DNA from: G965215225 sp965215225
GTDB lineage: Bacteria; Pseudomonadota; Gammaproteobacteria; CBDBNL01; JAAOII01
Direction: 5' to 3'
Assembly: GCA_965215225.1 (NCBI GenBank)
Contig: OZ244039.1
Coordinates: 496,001-560,000, forward strand
DNA: 64,000 nucleotides
Shown: piece after piece, positions 34,662 to 44,264 of the stretch
How positions within the stretch are numbered: position 1 is the stretch's first letter
Layout: each line of letters starts with the position of its first letter
The notes under the pieces: model-generated
Seen by the model: the letters and a program-made list of their open reading frames with translations, nothing else
What the model was told of the DNA's origin: nothing
The model's database searches: none
Translations under genes and position numbers: made by a program

Positions 34662-35984
34662 ATGGATAGTCTTCTCATTGTTTTAATTGGCTTTATTGTT
34701 CTCTTTGCTCTCATACTGCTTCGTATCCCCATAGCCTTAGCTATGTTGGGAGTAGGATTTGGCGGAGGGGCTTTTCTGATAGGTTGGCAACCTATGATGA
34801 CGAAGTTTTATGCTGACCCCTATTATCTGTTTTCTTCCTACTCCTTGGCCGTGATCCCTCTTTTTCTTTTGATGGGTCATCTTGCCACTAGGGCAGGGTT
34901 GAGTCGGCTATTGTTTGACTTTGCTAGTCATTGGGTTGGGCATAGACGTGGCGGTCTTGCCATAGCCACTCTCCTGGCTTGCGCTGGGTTTAGCACCATA
35001 TGCGGCTCTTCGCTTGCCACAGCCGCTACCTTGACTCCAGTAGCCTTGCCAGAGATGAGGCGGCGCAACTATTCGGTTTCACTGGCAGCCGGCAGCCTAG
35101 CAGCTGGTGGCACATTGGGGATACTCATACCTCCTTCCATTTTGCTCATCATCTACGCCATTTTTGCCGAGCAAAACCTAATAAAGATGTTCGTTGCCGC
35201 TCTGCTACCTGCCTTGCTCGCTGTGATTGGATACATAGTCGCCATTGTGATATTTGTGCGGTTGCGACCTGCTTCAGTTACTCGGCTCAAGCCAACTAGT
35301 TGGCAGCTTAGGCTAAGAAGCCTAGCAAGGATTTGGCATCTGGCAGCTGTATTTGTCTTGGTATTAGGGGGAATCTATGGCGGTATCTTTACTCCCACTG
35401 AGGCGGCAGCGGTAGGTTGCGCTGCCATAACGATTATTTCCTTGCTCTTACGCCAGCTAAATTGGCAAGGGATTCTCGCTGCATTACAGGATACGGCTGT
35501 CACCACCGCGATGATCTATGCGATTCTTTTGGGGGCACAGTTCTTTAGTAGTTTTCTAGCACTGGCTCAGTTTCCTCCTCTGCTGGCGGATTTTATATTG
35601 GCGAGCGGACTATCTCCTTACTCTGTCTTAGTGATCATGCTGGTTTTCTATTTGCTCATGGGCTGCTTGATGGAAAGCCTCTCCCTAGTGCTCATAACCT
35701 TGCCCCTCTTCTTGCCGATAGTTACTTCATTGGGTTTTGCTTTATCGGCCGAAGAAGTGGCCATATGGTTTGGTATTATTGTGCTGGTAGTAGTGGAGGT
35801 TGGGTTGATAACACCACCCATAGGCCTGAATGCCTTTGTGATTCATTCATCGGCAAAGGACATTCCGCTCGGAGTAATTTTTAGCGGCATAGTTCCTTTC
35901 TATATTGCCGAACTAGTTCGTGTTTTTCTGCTAGTTGCTTTTCCTTTCCTATCTCTATTCTTAGTTCGGCTGCTATGGGGTTAG
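34662..35984 (+). CDS. dctM: TRAP transporter large membrane subunit (DctM)
   Basis: The 440-residue, roughly 12-helix sodium-coupled transport subunit. Family motifs are visible: the first helix with LRIPIALAMLGVG, ACAGFSTICGSSLATAATLTPVALPEM, LAAGGTLGILIPPSILLIIY, FTPTEAAAVG and LITPPIGLNAFV. Typical substrates are C4-dicarboxylates, sialic acid, ectoine or similar organic acids; nothing here decides which. It should work with the DctQ upstream and a binding protein encoded elsewhere. Confidence 0.93.
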   Translation: MDSLLIVLIGFIVLFALILLRIPIALAMLGVGFGGGAFLIGWQPMMTKFYADPYYLFSSYSLAVIPLFLLMGHLATRAGLSRLLFDFASHWVGHRRGGLAIATLLACAGFSTICGSSLATAATLTPVALPEMRRRNYSVSLAAGSLAAGGTLGILIPPSILLIIYAIFAEQNLIKMFVAALLPALLAVIGYIVAIVIFVRLRPASVTRLKPTSWQLRLRSLARIWHLAAVFVLVLGGIYGGIFTPTEAAAVGCAAITIISLLLRQLNWQGILAALQDTAVTTAMIYAILLGAQFFSSFLALAQFPPLLADFILASGLSPYSVLVIMLVFYLLMGCLMESLSLVLITLPLFLPIVTSLGFALSAEEVAIWFGIIVLVVVEVGLITPPIGLNAFVIHSSAKDIPLGVIFSGIVPFYIAELVRVFLLVAFPFLSLFLVRLLWG

Positions 35985-36155
35985 CATATCAGCTAATATG
36001 CTTGTGGACTTTAATATCCTCTAATCAATCGCCAATCACCACTCAATTTCAATCTTCAAAAACGCTTTCATTAGTTGAATAATCGAATATTTCAATTAAA
36101 ACTTTCAAGCTAAGCTATATTCTTTGTTGCTTTGGGAAAGGAATTGGCAAGGAAG

Positions 36156-36164
36156 TGCTATAAT
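36156..36164 (+). promoter_or_regulatory. Extended -10 promoter
   Basis: TGCTATAAT is a perfect extended -10 (TGnTATAAT), 37 bases before the ATG at 36202. Confidence 0.5.
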
Positions 36165-36201
36165 GACGCCCTATGGAATTTCGAAGAACATAAAGTAAAA
36201 A

Positions 36202-36747
36202 ATGGATAATGTAATATTTGCTGTGCTCATGGGGTGGAGTAGTTTTTTGTCACTGGTAGAGGGGCGCGGAGTCCCCGCAGGTTACATTACCGAGGAAGCT
36301 ATTGAGGAACTCATCTACGGTGAAAGGCAATTTGGCATTTCTCTTGGAACTTGGGCATCCGCAGAATTGACTCAGACGGCATCATCTTTGCGCTCGGAGT
36401 ATATTGAGATTGAGTTAACTGAAGATATTGTTGGCGACAGAAAACGCTTGCCGAAAGGAACTATTTTTTATGCAACCGGAACTTTTAATACGCGCTCAGA
36501 GACTTTTGATATGGATTTTGATGTTGCGGTGACACCGAGAGGAGAAGACCTCAAAGTGGTTGGCTCAGTATTTCGGCTAAACCACCAGCCGGGACTGGTC
36601 GGTAATGTTTTCCAAATCGCATGGCTTCCATGGAGCATAGTGAATGAGTTGAATGTGGCAGATGGTAAAAAACAATCGTCGTCCATAGCGAGATATATTA
36701 TTGTTGCTCCGCAAAAATTACTGATTCGATTCAATCGAGACTTTTAA
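36202..36747 (+). CDS. Secreted or periplasmic protein with a VirB10/TrbI-like segment (tentative)
   Basis: The 181-residue protein has a hydrophobic N-terminus (about residues 4-19) that could be an uncleaved or cleaved signal. The middle, from ISLGTWASAELTQ through LTEDI and LPKGTIFYATGTF to VTPRGEDLKVVGSV and GLVG, follows the order of beta-strands in the C-terminal domain of VirB10/TrbI proteins (GT...A.L / v.v..dv / lPkGs.l.G.y / G..GlvG). A full VirB10 is more than twice as long and part of a type IV secretion operon, which is absent. It is therefore an orphan domain or only a look-alike. Confidence 0.45.
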   Translation: MDNVIFAVLMGWSSFLSLVEGRGVPAGYITEEAIEELIYGERQFGISLGTWASAELTQTASSLRSEYIEIELTEDIVGDRKRLPKGTIFYATGTFNTRSETFDMDFDVAVTPRGEDLKVVGSVFRLNHQPGLVGNVFQIAWLPWSIVNELNVADGKKQSSSIARYIIVAPQKLLIRFNRDF

Positions 36748-36768
36748 TAGGAATGAAAAAAAAGGGAA

Positions 36769-36933
36769 TTATATAGTATCTCCTACAAATCCATAAATTC
36801 CATTATTTCTTGTCTTCCTTTTGACGAGCGTCTGTAAAAGAAAATCGGTGAAGCGGTTAAACTTCGCTTCCTCTATTGGCGGAAAGCCTGACCGTAAAAG
36901 GGCTCGCTTCTTAGGTGGGGCTTTCTTTTTCAT
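36769..36933 (-). CDS. Small basic protein, 54 residues
   Basis: Reads MKKKAPPKKRALLRSGF at the N-terminus and ends GFVGDTI. A good ribosome site (AGAGGA, 5 bases from the ATG) and a minus-strand TATACT at 36956-36961 precede it. The N-terminus is strongly basic (KKKAPPKKR) and the middle is amphipathic (IEEAKFNRFTDFLLQTLV). I do not recognise a family. It is convergent with the gene at 36202 and divergent from lipoprotein 3. Confidence 0.5.
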   Translation of the reverse strand: MKKKAPPKKRALLRSGFPPIEEAKFNRFTDFLLQTLVKRKTRNNGIYGFVGDTI

Positions 36934-37042
36934 AATATCCTCTTTTATGGAAAATAGTATATAATTCCCATAAAAAAAGAGGTATAATAAAATCTACCTT
37001 TAAATAGTTCAATGATTATTAATTTTTAACCGATCATTAACC

Positions 37043-39715
37043 GTGATAAAAGCCAAACAAATTTTCATTTCTGGGGCGGCTAGGTCCCATTTCTTCAGTA
37101 TTGTGAATACCCGTTTTCATTTCTCTCATCTAGCCTCATCTATGTCTTCTTTTTGCATCCGTCAACGCCCCCCCCCCCCCCCCCGCTTGTCTCGTTCGGT
37201 GTGGGGTATTATTCCCTTTTTAGTTAGCTTTTTATTTCTTATTGCTTGTGCTGGCGGTGGTGGTGGTTCTTCTACCGGCTTTGGGGTGGATCTCACTTTT
37301 GCTCCCATAAGCAACGGCATTCGCATAGCCAACCAATCGAGCTTTGGCAATTTCGTTTCTCTGAACGTCACAGCAACCAGTGGAGGCACTTCAATATCGA
37401 GGGTTGTTCCCATTACCGCATTTAGTGGTGACGGCTATCCCTTTACCGGGCTAAGCAACCAATCCGCTTGGAAGTTTGGGATTAGAGGGATTCTCAGTGA
37501 TGACAGCCAACAACAAGTGCGGATAGCTTTTGTTTGGCCAGAGAATTTGCTAGACCACGTAGTAAGCGGCGGTATTCGCCCGGGTGCCAATCATGATAGG
37601 GATGGGCGAGCGGATATTGTGGATAATGACGATGATAATGATGGGGTAAATGATGATGAGCCAGACCGATGTTCTACTGGGGAGACAAATTGGATAAGCA
37701 ATGGTTCTAGCGATAATGATGGGGATGGTTGCCGTGATAGAGATGAAGATCCAGATGACGATAACGATGGGTTAGGTGATGGTTTAGACCGATGTTCTAC
37801 TGGGGAGACAAATTGGACAAGGAATGCTTCCAGCGATAATGATGGGGATGGTTGCCGTGATGATGGAGAAGATATAGATGATGATAATGACAATATTTTA
37901 GATTCGATGGATACAGGGACGGTTGATGGAAGGGTGTGTCGTTTGCATGAGGATTGTGATAATGATGGGCTGGGGGATAATCATTCGATAGAGCAGCAGA
38001 CTAATTTAAATAATGTGAGATGTTCGCTGTTGGCGGATTGCGATGATGATGATGTCCGAGATGGGGATGAGGCGGCTGGGTGTGTCCTAAAAACTGATTG
38101 CGATAATGATGGAACAAACGATAATTTAGACCAATGTCCTGCTGGTGTGACAAGCGGTGCTTCTACCGATACTGATGGGGATGGTTGTCGTGATGAGAGT
38201 GAGGACATAGATGATGATGGCGATGGGTTAATAGAGATAGCCACGCCGGCGGAACTGGACGCGGTTCGCTATGCTCTAAGTGGCAATGGGAGCAGGTCAT
38301 CGGGGAATGCGGCGCTCAACACCACTGGCTGTGGTGGTGATGACGGCATCACTTCTTGTTCTGGCTATGAGCTGATTGCGAATATCAGTCTTGCTGGTTA
38401 TGCTAACTGGCGACCCTTGGGTCATGATACAGATCCTGGTACAAATGGATGTCAAGGAGCTGCTTTTGAAGGGGTTTTTGAAGGCAATGGTTGGACGATT
38501 AGTAATTTAAGCATTAGTCGTTCAAGTCAAGATTGTGTGGGTTTGTTTGGTCATGTAGCTACGGACGCGACGATTCGCAATCTCACTCTTCGTGCCGAGA
38601 CAGTGATAGGTAGAGATTCGGTAGGCGCTCTGACAGGGGATGGTAACGGCGCTCAGCTATTTTCTTCTTCGGTTGTGGCAGCTGAGGTGAGAGGCGGCGG
38701 TGATATAGGCGGTCTGGTAGGGGATGGTTCATCGGCTCGGATTCATTCTTCTTCGGTTGTGGTGGAGGAGGTGAGAGGGGCGGGTTCTGATGTAGGCGGT
38801 CTGGTAGGGGATGGTCGCTCAGTTCGAATTGTTTCTTCTTCGGTTCTAATGAGCAACCTGAGCGGGGGTATTAATAATGTAGGTGGTTTGGTAGGGGATG
38901 GTCGCTCGGCTCGGATTATTTCTTCTTCAGTAGTGGCAGGTGAGATAAAGGCTGGCAGTGAGAGTAATACTCCTCTTCGTACAGGTGGTCTGGTGGGGTG
39001 GGGCAGCTCGGCTTGGATTCATTCTTCTTCAGTTGTGGTGCGCACGGTGAGCGGGGGTGATCGTATAGGTGGTCTGGTGGGGTGGAGTGGATCGGTTCGG
39101 ATTCATTCTTCTTCGGTGGTGGTAGGTGAGCTGGAAGGACTTCTTAATATAGGCGGTCTGGTAGGGTGGGGTTTGTCGGCGGATCGGATTTTTTCTTCTG
39201 CGGTTGTGGTGGCTAAGATGGAAGGGCTTGGTGTTATAGGGGGTCTGGCGGGGGCTTTTGCCAATAGCAAGGTTGCTTATTCTTATGTAGTCTCAGACAG
39301 TCAAGCTGTTGCGCTGGTTGGGGGTGGCATGGGGGAAGGAGTTGATTCTTATTGGTATAATGATACTATGGGCTTCGCTGGTGGCAACCATGGTGAAGCT
39401 AAGACTAGCAGTCAACTTAGCAGTCCAACTGACTATACAGGAATTTATGACACTTGGGACAATAACCCAATTATATTTAGCGATGAGATGATTGACGAGC
39501 CATTGGCGGTTTGGTGTGATGAGGATAATAGTGGGAGCATTGAAACTGGTGAAGACATAAGTGACAATCTTATCTGGGACTTCGGCACGAATACGGAGTA
39601 TCCCGCCATTCGCTGCACTCCTATAGATCCTGACTACTGGCGTGGCTGGTGGTCGTTGGATGGGGATGGCGAACCTCAACTAAACCAAACCCGTTTAGAC
39701 AATCTACTTCCCTAA
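37043..39715 (+). CDS. GLUG-repeat surface lipoprotein 3, with poly-C tract
   Basis: The 890-residue protein starts at GTG; GGTATAAT lies at 36981-36988. A 17-base C run codes for Pro43-47, just before the hydrophobic export segment and lipobox LIAC (Cys69). Slippage in the run would break the frame for everything after residue 43. After the tether come the N-terminal beta domain (VDLTFAPISNG, FVWPENLLDH), a long acidic region with three copies of a DRCSTGETNW/SDNDGDGCRD unit (calcium-binding type-3-like), the Cys-rich lead-in, about eight GLUG repeats of 28 residues and the C-terminal cap ending WRGWWSLDGDGEPQLNQTRLDNLLP. It is probably exported and surface exposed; function is unknown. Confidence 0.85.
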   Translation: MIKAKQIFISGAARSHFFSIVNTRFHFSHLASSMSSFCIRQRPPPPPRLSRSVWGIIPFLVSFLFLIACAGGGGGSSTGFGVDLTFAPISNGIRIANQSSFGNFVSLNVTATSGGTSISRVVPITAFSGDGYPFTGLSNQSAWKFGIRGILSDDSQQQVRIAFVWPENLLDHVVSGGIRPGANHDRDGRADIVDNDDDNDGVNDDEPDRCSTGETNWISNGSSDNDGDGCRDRDEDPDDDNDGLGDGLDRCSTGETNWTRNASSDNDGDGCRDDGEDIDDDNDNILDSMDTGTVDGRVCRLHEDCDNDGLGDNHSIEQQTNLNNVRCSLLADCDDDDVRDGDEAAGCVLKTDCDNDGTNDNLDQCPAGVTSGASTDTDGDGCRDESEDIDDDGDGLIEIATPAELDAVRYALSGNGSRSSGNAALNTTGCGGDDGITSCSGYELIANISLAGYANWRPLGHDTDPGTNGCQGAAFEGVFEGNGWTISNLSISRSSQDCVGLFGHVATDATIRNLTLRAETVIGRDSVGALTGDGNGAQLFSSSVVAAEVRGGGDIGGLVGDGSSARIHSSSVVVEEVRGAGSDVGGLVGDGRSVRIVSSSVLMSNLSGGINNVGGLVGDGRSARIISSSVVAGEIKAGSESNTPLRTGGLVGWGSSAWIHSSSVVVRTVSGGDRIGGLVGWSGSVRIHSSSVVVGELEGLLNIGGLVGWGLSADRIFSSAVVVAKMEGLGVIGGLAGAFANSKVAYSYVVSDSQAVALVGGGMGEGVDSYWYNDTMGFAGGNHGEAKTSSQLSSPTDYTGIYDTWDNNPIIFSDEMIDEPLAVWCDEDNSGSIETGEDISDNLIWDFGTNTEYPAIRCTPIDPDYWRGWWSLDGDGEPQLNQTRLDNLLP
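37168..37184 (+). repeat. Homopolymer of 17 C in the lipoprotein 3 coding sequence
   Basis: Uninterrupted C17, in frame as given. Its length is in the range that slips at high frequency in phase-variable bacterial genes. Confidence 0.9.
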
Positions 39716-40430
39716 ACTGCCAACTTTCATCACTTAGCCGACCGGCTTTGACTAGTTTTTCAGCTTCAACTGAAACAGCTGGGACAGACTCACTCCGACT
39801 AGACCTGTTTAGCAATCTGCTCCCCTAAACTGTCAACTGACCTCAGCTGTGCTTCCATCACTTAGCCGACTGGCTTTGACTAGTCCCTTAGCTTCAACTG
39901 AAGCGGTGTAGCTATTTGAATGGACAATGGCATAGCTAGTAATTTTTGGATGGGGCTGATGACTCCCGACTAAACCAGACCCGATTAGCCAAGCTGCTTC
40001 CTTCCTTAATAAACAAATACTTGGCTTTGACTAGTTCTTCAGCTCAACCGAAATGGCATAGCTATTTGAATGAACAATGACATAGCTGAGGGTCTTTGAA
40101 TAGGACTGACTACCCCAGCTAGATCCGATTAGCCAAGCTGCTTTCCTCCTTAATAAACGGCTGCTTGGCTTTGATTAGTTTTTCAGCTTCAACTGAAATG
40201 GCGTAGCTATTTGAATGAGCAATGACATAGCTGATGGTCTTTGAATGGGACTGACTACCCCAGCTAAACCAGACCCGATTAGCCAAGCTGTTTTCTTCCT
40301 TAATAAACGGATGCTTGGCTTTGGCTGGTTCTTCAGCTTCAATCCAAAATGGCATAGATACTTGAGTAGGACAAGATCCACTCCAACTAGAGCTGCTTAG
40401 ATGAGCTGTTTATTTTATTAAATTAATGTC
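39716..40430. repeat. Degenerate repeat tail after lipoprotein 3
   Basis: Imperfect units of about 140-150 bp built from the gene's 3' end recur to about 40400, with the words gattagccaagctgctt (near 39982, 40125, 40275) and gcttggctttgactagtt. No gene; the promoter region of lipoprotein 4 follows. Confidence 0.8.
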
Positions 40431-40484
40431 TTAGTATTTCTTATCCTTGTGGTAAAATAATAGACATAGAATAAACATAATAAA

Positions 40485-43109
40485 GTGAAGTCATTTTCAT
40501 TGTTAATGAGGCGTTCGTTTGGGTGCTTTGATATGATTAGGATCATGACTAGGTTCCCATTACACCACTTCTTTAGCTCCCTCATTATGCTCTTCCGCTG
40601 TGCCTCCTTTGTGCTTGCTGTGCCTGCCCTCCTTCAGATTTTGTTTGGGAAGCGCTTTCTCTTCTTTTTAGTTGGGGCTGGTTTCTTATCCATTGCTCTT
40701 GTTGCTTGTGAAGGGAGCAGCAGTTCAGTTGGGGGCACTCCTAGTTCTCCTAGAGCTTTTAAGATGGAACTCACTTTTGCTCCTATAAGCGGCGGTTTTC
40801 GCATAGGTAACCGATCGGACTTTGGCGATTTGGTTTCTCTAGATATCAGAGCAACTAGTGAAAGTGAGTATATAGGGAAAAATATCAACACAACTGAATT
40901 TATTGATAGCAGCTATGAATTTACTGGGCTAAATGATGAATTCGATTGGACTTTTACGATTGTGGGCGCTCTTAGTAATGGAGAGAAGCGAGAGGTAGAG
41001 ATTGTTTTTATTTGGAATGAGAATAGGCTAGATCATGACAGCGGGGGTATTCGGTCGGGGCTGGATACGGATGAAGATAGGCGAGCCGATAGTGTGGATG
41101 AGGATGACGATAATGATGATGTCCATGATAATTCAGACCAATGTCGCGCTGGTGAGACAGGTTGGACGAGCAATGGCTCTACTGATTATGATGGGGATGG
41201 TTGCCGTGATGCAAGTAGTGAGGATGAAGATGATGATAATGATAGGGTCAATGATAATTTAGATCAGTGTCTTGCTGGTGAGACAGGTTGGACGAGCAAT
41301 GGTTCGAGCGATAATGATGGGGATGGTTGCCGTGATATGAGTGAGGATACAGATGACGATAATGATGGGCTGGATGATACTGATGAGAGGGAGCAACAAA
41401 GTAGTTTAGGTGGGGTGAGTTGTTCGCTGTTAGCGGATTGTGATAATGATAGGGTCGGAGATAGGGATGAGGCAGCTGGATGTATCCTAGCTAGCGATTG
41501 CGATGAGGATGGTGTAATGGATGGTGAGGACATAGATGATGATGGCGATGGGTTGATAGAGCTGGCCAGAGCGGCGGAGTTAGATGGGGTTCGCTATGCT
41601 TTGAGGGGCAATGGGAGTAGGTTATTGGAGGCTGAGGAGCTGGACACCAATGGTTGTGGTGGTGCCAGTGGCATTAGGTCCTGTGCTGGTTATGAGCTAG
41701 TTGCTGATATAAGTCTTGTTGGTTATGCTAATTGGCAACCATTGGGACATGATACAGAAAGTTCTAGACAAGCATGTCAAGGAGCTGCTTTTGAAGGAAC
41801 TTTTGAAGGCAATGGCTGGACGATTAGTAATTTAACCATTGATCGTTCCAATCAGGACTGTGTGGGTTTGTTTGGCCGTATAGCCGCGAATTCGGAGATT
41901 CGCAATCTTAGACTTCGTGCTGAGAGAGTGGTAGGTAGGCTTAGAGTAGGCGGTCTGGTGGGGAGTGGTCAGTCGGCTCGGATTATTTCTTCTTCAGTTG
42001 AGGCAGCCGAAGTGAGTGGAGATGGTAGTATAGGTGGTCTGGTGGGGTCTGGTTTCGATGCTGCGATTATTTCTTCTTCGGGTGTGGTGGGTGAGGTGAG
42101 CGGGTTTGCTTTTGTAGGTGGTTTGGTAGGGAATGGTCAAGAATCTCGGATTAATTCTTCTTCGGTTGAGGCAGCTGAGGTGAGCGGAGGTGATCAAATA
42201 GGCGGTCTGGTGGGGAATGGTGAAGATGCTCGGATAGTTTCTTCTTCGGTAGTGGCGGGTGAGGTGAGCGGAACTGGTAATACTGTAGGCGGTTTGATGG
42301 GGAATGGTCCATCGGCTCGGATTCATTATTCTGCGGTTGTGGTAGGTAATCTGAGCGGAGTTGATAATCTAGGCGGTCTGGTGGGATATGGTGAAGGAGC
42401 TCGGATTCACTCTTCTGCGGTTGTGGCAGCTGAGGTACGTGGGAATGGTAATAATGTAGGCGGTTTGGTGGGGAGTGGTAATGCGGCTTGGATTCATTCT
42501 TCTTCGGTTGTGGCAGCTGAGGTGAGCGGGACTGATGATGTGGGCGGTCTGGTAGGATTGGGTCAAGAAGCTCGGATTGTTTCTTCTTCGGTTGTGGCAG
42601 CTGAGGTGGGAAGATCTGGTGATCTAGGCGGTCTGGTAGGATTTTTTCAATCTGGCAAGCTTGCTTATTCCTATGTGGTCTCAGGCAGTAATGTTGATAT
42701 GTTGACTGGGGGAGGAATTGGGGAAGGAGTTGCTTCTTACTGGGACAAAGGGACTAGCGGCATCAATAGTGGCCGCCATGGTGAAGCCAAGACCGGCGAT
42801 CAACTTCGGATGCCGACAGGCTATGAAGGGATTTATGATAGTTGGGATAATGATATGAATATATTTAGCGATGGGGACGAGCCATTGGCTGTTTGGTGTG
42901 ATGAAGACCATAGTGGGAACATAACAGCGGGTGAGGGAATCGATGACAATCTTATTTGGGACTTCGGTGGGTCGGATGAATATCCCGCCATTCGCTGCAC
43001 TCCGACAGCTCCAGCCAAATGGCGTAGTTGGTGGTCTTTGAATGAGGTGACTGGCGAACCCCAACTAAACCAGACCCGTTTAGACAATCTGCTTCCCTCC
43101 TTGGACTGA
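40485..43109 (+). CDS. GLUG-repeat surface lipoprotein 4
   Basis: The 874-residue protein starts at GTG. A long N-terminus leads to QILFGKRFLFFLVGAGFLSIAL and lipobox LVAC (Cys75). The N-terminal beta domain (LTFAPISGGFRIGNRSDFG) is followed by an acidic stretch with repeated DQCxAGETGWTSNGS units. Then come the lead-in (CAGYELVADISL, CVGLFGRIAANSEIRNLRL), nine GLUG repeats and the C-terminal cap to WRSWWSLNEVTGEPQLNQTRLDNLLPS. It lacks a homopolymer tract, so it could serve as the constitutively readable family member. Repeats 1-8 share long identical DNA words with copies 1, 3, 5 and 6, which allows recombination. Confidence 0.86.
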   Translation: MKSFSLLMRRSFGCFDMIRIMTRFPLHHFFSSLIMLFRCASFVLAVPALLQILFGKRFLFFLVGAGFLSIALVACEGSSSSVGGTPSSPRAFKMELTFAPISGGFRIGNRSDFGDLVSLDIRATSESEYIGKNINTTEFIDSSYEFTGLNDEFDWTFTIVGALSNGEKREVEIVFIWNENRLDHDSGGIRSGLDTDEDRRADSVDEDDDNDDVHDNSDQCRAGETGWTSNGSTDYDGDGCRDASSEDEDDDNDRVNDNLDQCLAGETGWTSNGSSDNDGDGCRDMSEDTDDDNDGLDDTDEREQQSSLGGVSCSLLADCDNDRVGDRDEAAGCILASDCDEDGVMDGEDIDDDGDGLIELARAAELDGVRYALRGNGSRLLEAEELDTNGCGGASGIRSCAGYELVADISLVGYANWQPLGHDTESSRQACQGAAFEGTFEGNGWTISNLTIDRSNQDCVGLFGRIAANSEIRNLRLRAERVVGRLRVGGLVGSGQSARIISSSVEAAEVSGDGSIGGLVGSGFDAAIISSSGVVGEVSGFAFVGGLVGNGQESRINSSSVEAAEVSGGDQIGGLVGNGEDARIVSSSVVAGEVSGTGNTVGGLMGNGPSARIHYSAVVVGNLSGVDNLGGLVGYGEGARIHSSAVVAAEVRGNGNNVGGLVGSGNAAWIHSSSVVAAEVSGTDDVGGLVGLGQEARIVSSSVVAAEVGRSGDLGGLVGFFQSGKLAYSYVVSGSNVDMLTGGGIGEGVASYWDKGTSGINSGRHGEAKTGDQLRMPTGYEGIYDSWDNDMNIFSDGDEPLAVWCDEDHSGNITAGEGIDDNLIWDFGGSDEYPAIRCTPTAPAKWRSWWSLNEVTGEPQLNQTRLDNLLPSLD

Positions 43110-43280
43110 CAAACAGACAAATTGCCGACTGGCTTTGACTAGTCTCTTATGGCTTCCATTCTTTTATGCTGGTGGTTTATTGCTTCATTGATGGTGGACT
43201 TTCGCAAAAAAAAAACACGCCAAAATCCAATTTAGAATACACATATTTTTGCTAGAATTTTCTCATTTATAAGAATAAAG

Positions 43281-43288
43281 GGTATAAT
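43281..43288 (+). promoter_or_regulatory. accA promoter -10
   Basis: GGTATAAT with TATAAT at 43283-43288. The leader of about 20-25 nt contains AGGAG before the ATG at 43317. Confidence 0.55.
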
Positions 43289-43316
43289 AAGCGAATGATG
43301 AACAGGAGACAGACCA

Positions 43317-44264
43317 ATGGAATATTTGGAATTTGAGAAGCCTATAGCCGAGGTGCAGGAGAAGCTTGAAGGACTGCATACAGTCGGTAATGATGGCGAG
43401 ATAGATGTTACTGGTGAGGTTCTCAAATTAGAGGAACGGCTTGAGCTAATAACTACTAAGGTCTTTGCTGGTCTGACCGATTGGCAGATTGCTCAGGTAG
43501 CACGCCACCCCGCCCGACCCTATTTTCTTGACTATGTGGCTAATATCTTTGAGGGCGAACAAGAATTACACGGAGACCGAGTCTATGCAGATGATGCCGC
43601 ATTAGTTGGTTTTCTAGCCCGACTGGGTGGGATGCCTGTGATGGTTATAGGACATCAAAAGGGGCGAGAGGTGGATGAGAAGGTGAAGCGCAACTTCGGT
43701 ATGCCAAAACCAGAGGGCTATCGTAAAGCCTTAAGGTTGATGAGATTGGCAGAAAAGTTTAACCTGCCCATCATTACCTTTATAGATACTCCTGGCGCTT
43801 ATCCCGGCATAGGAGCAGAGGAGCGAGGACAAAGCGAAGCCATAGCGCGCAACTTAGAGGTAATGTCAAGACTAGATACGCCTGTGGTGAGTGTGGTGAT
43901 AGGAGAAGGTGGTTCGGGCGGCGCCCTTGCCATAGGGGTATGCGATTGGTTGATAATGCTCCAATATTCCATCTACTCGGTCATCTCGCCGGAAGGCTGT
44001 GCATCTATTCTGTGGCGTGACGCTCAGCATGCATCCACAGCAGCTAAATCAATGTGTATCACTGCCGCTAAACTAAAAAAACTGGGGCTGGTAGATGAGG
44101 TGCTAGCTGAACCCAGCGGCGGCGCTCATCGCAATCCGCGTCATCTATATGACACCCTAAAAAATCTACTTCAAGATAAGATAAAGAAACTCCAATCTCA
44201 AAACAAAGAGGACCTTCTAGCAAAGCGTTATAAGAAACTCATGAGCTTTGGCAAGCTTGGCTGA
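43317..44264 (+). CDS. accA: Acetyl-CoA carboxylase carboxyltransferase subunit alpha
   Basis: Moves the carboxyl group from biotin to acetyl-CoA in fatty-acid synthesis, as the alpha subunit with AccD. The 315 residues carry the family N-terminal helix and HPARPYFLDYVANIF. The crotonase-fold core shows MVIGHQKGREVDEKVKRNFGM, FIDTPGAYPGIGAEERGQ, and GEGGSGGALAIGVCD, then YSVISPEGCASILWRD. A ribosome site precedes ATG 43317. Its 3' end overlaps miaA by 17 bp. Confidence 0.96.
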   Translation: MEYLEFEKPIAEVQEKLEGLHTVGNDGEIDVTGEVLKLEERLELITTKVFAGLTDWQIAQVARHPARPYFLDYVANIFEGEQELHGDRVYADDAALVGFLARLGGMPVMVIGHQKGREVDEKVKRNFGMPKPEGYRKALRLMRLAEKFNLPIITFIDTPGAYPGIGAEERGQSEAIARNLEVMSRLDTPVVSVVIGEGGSGGALAIGVCDWLIMLQYSIYSVISPEGCASILWRDAQHASTAAKSMCITAAKLKKLGLVDEVLAEPSGGAHRNPRHLYDTLKNLLQDKIKKLQSQNKEDLLAKRYKKLMSFGKLG

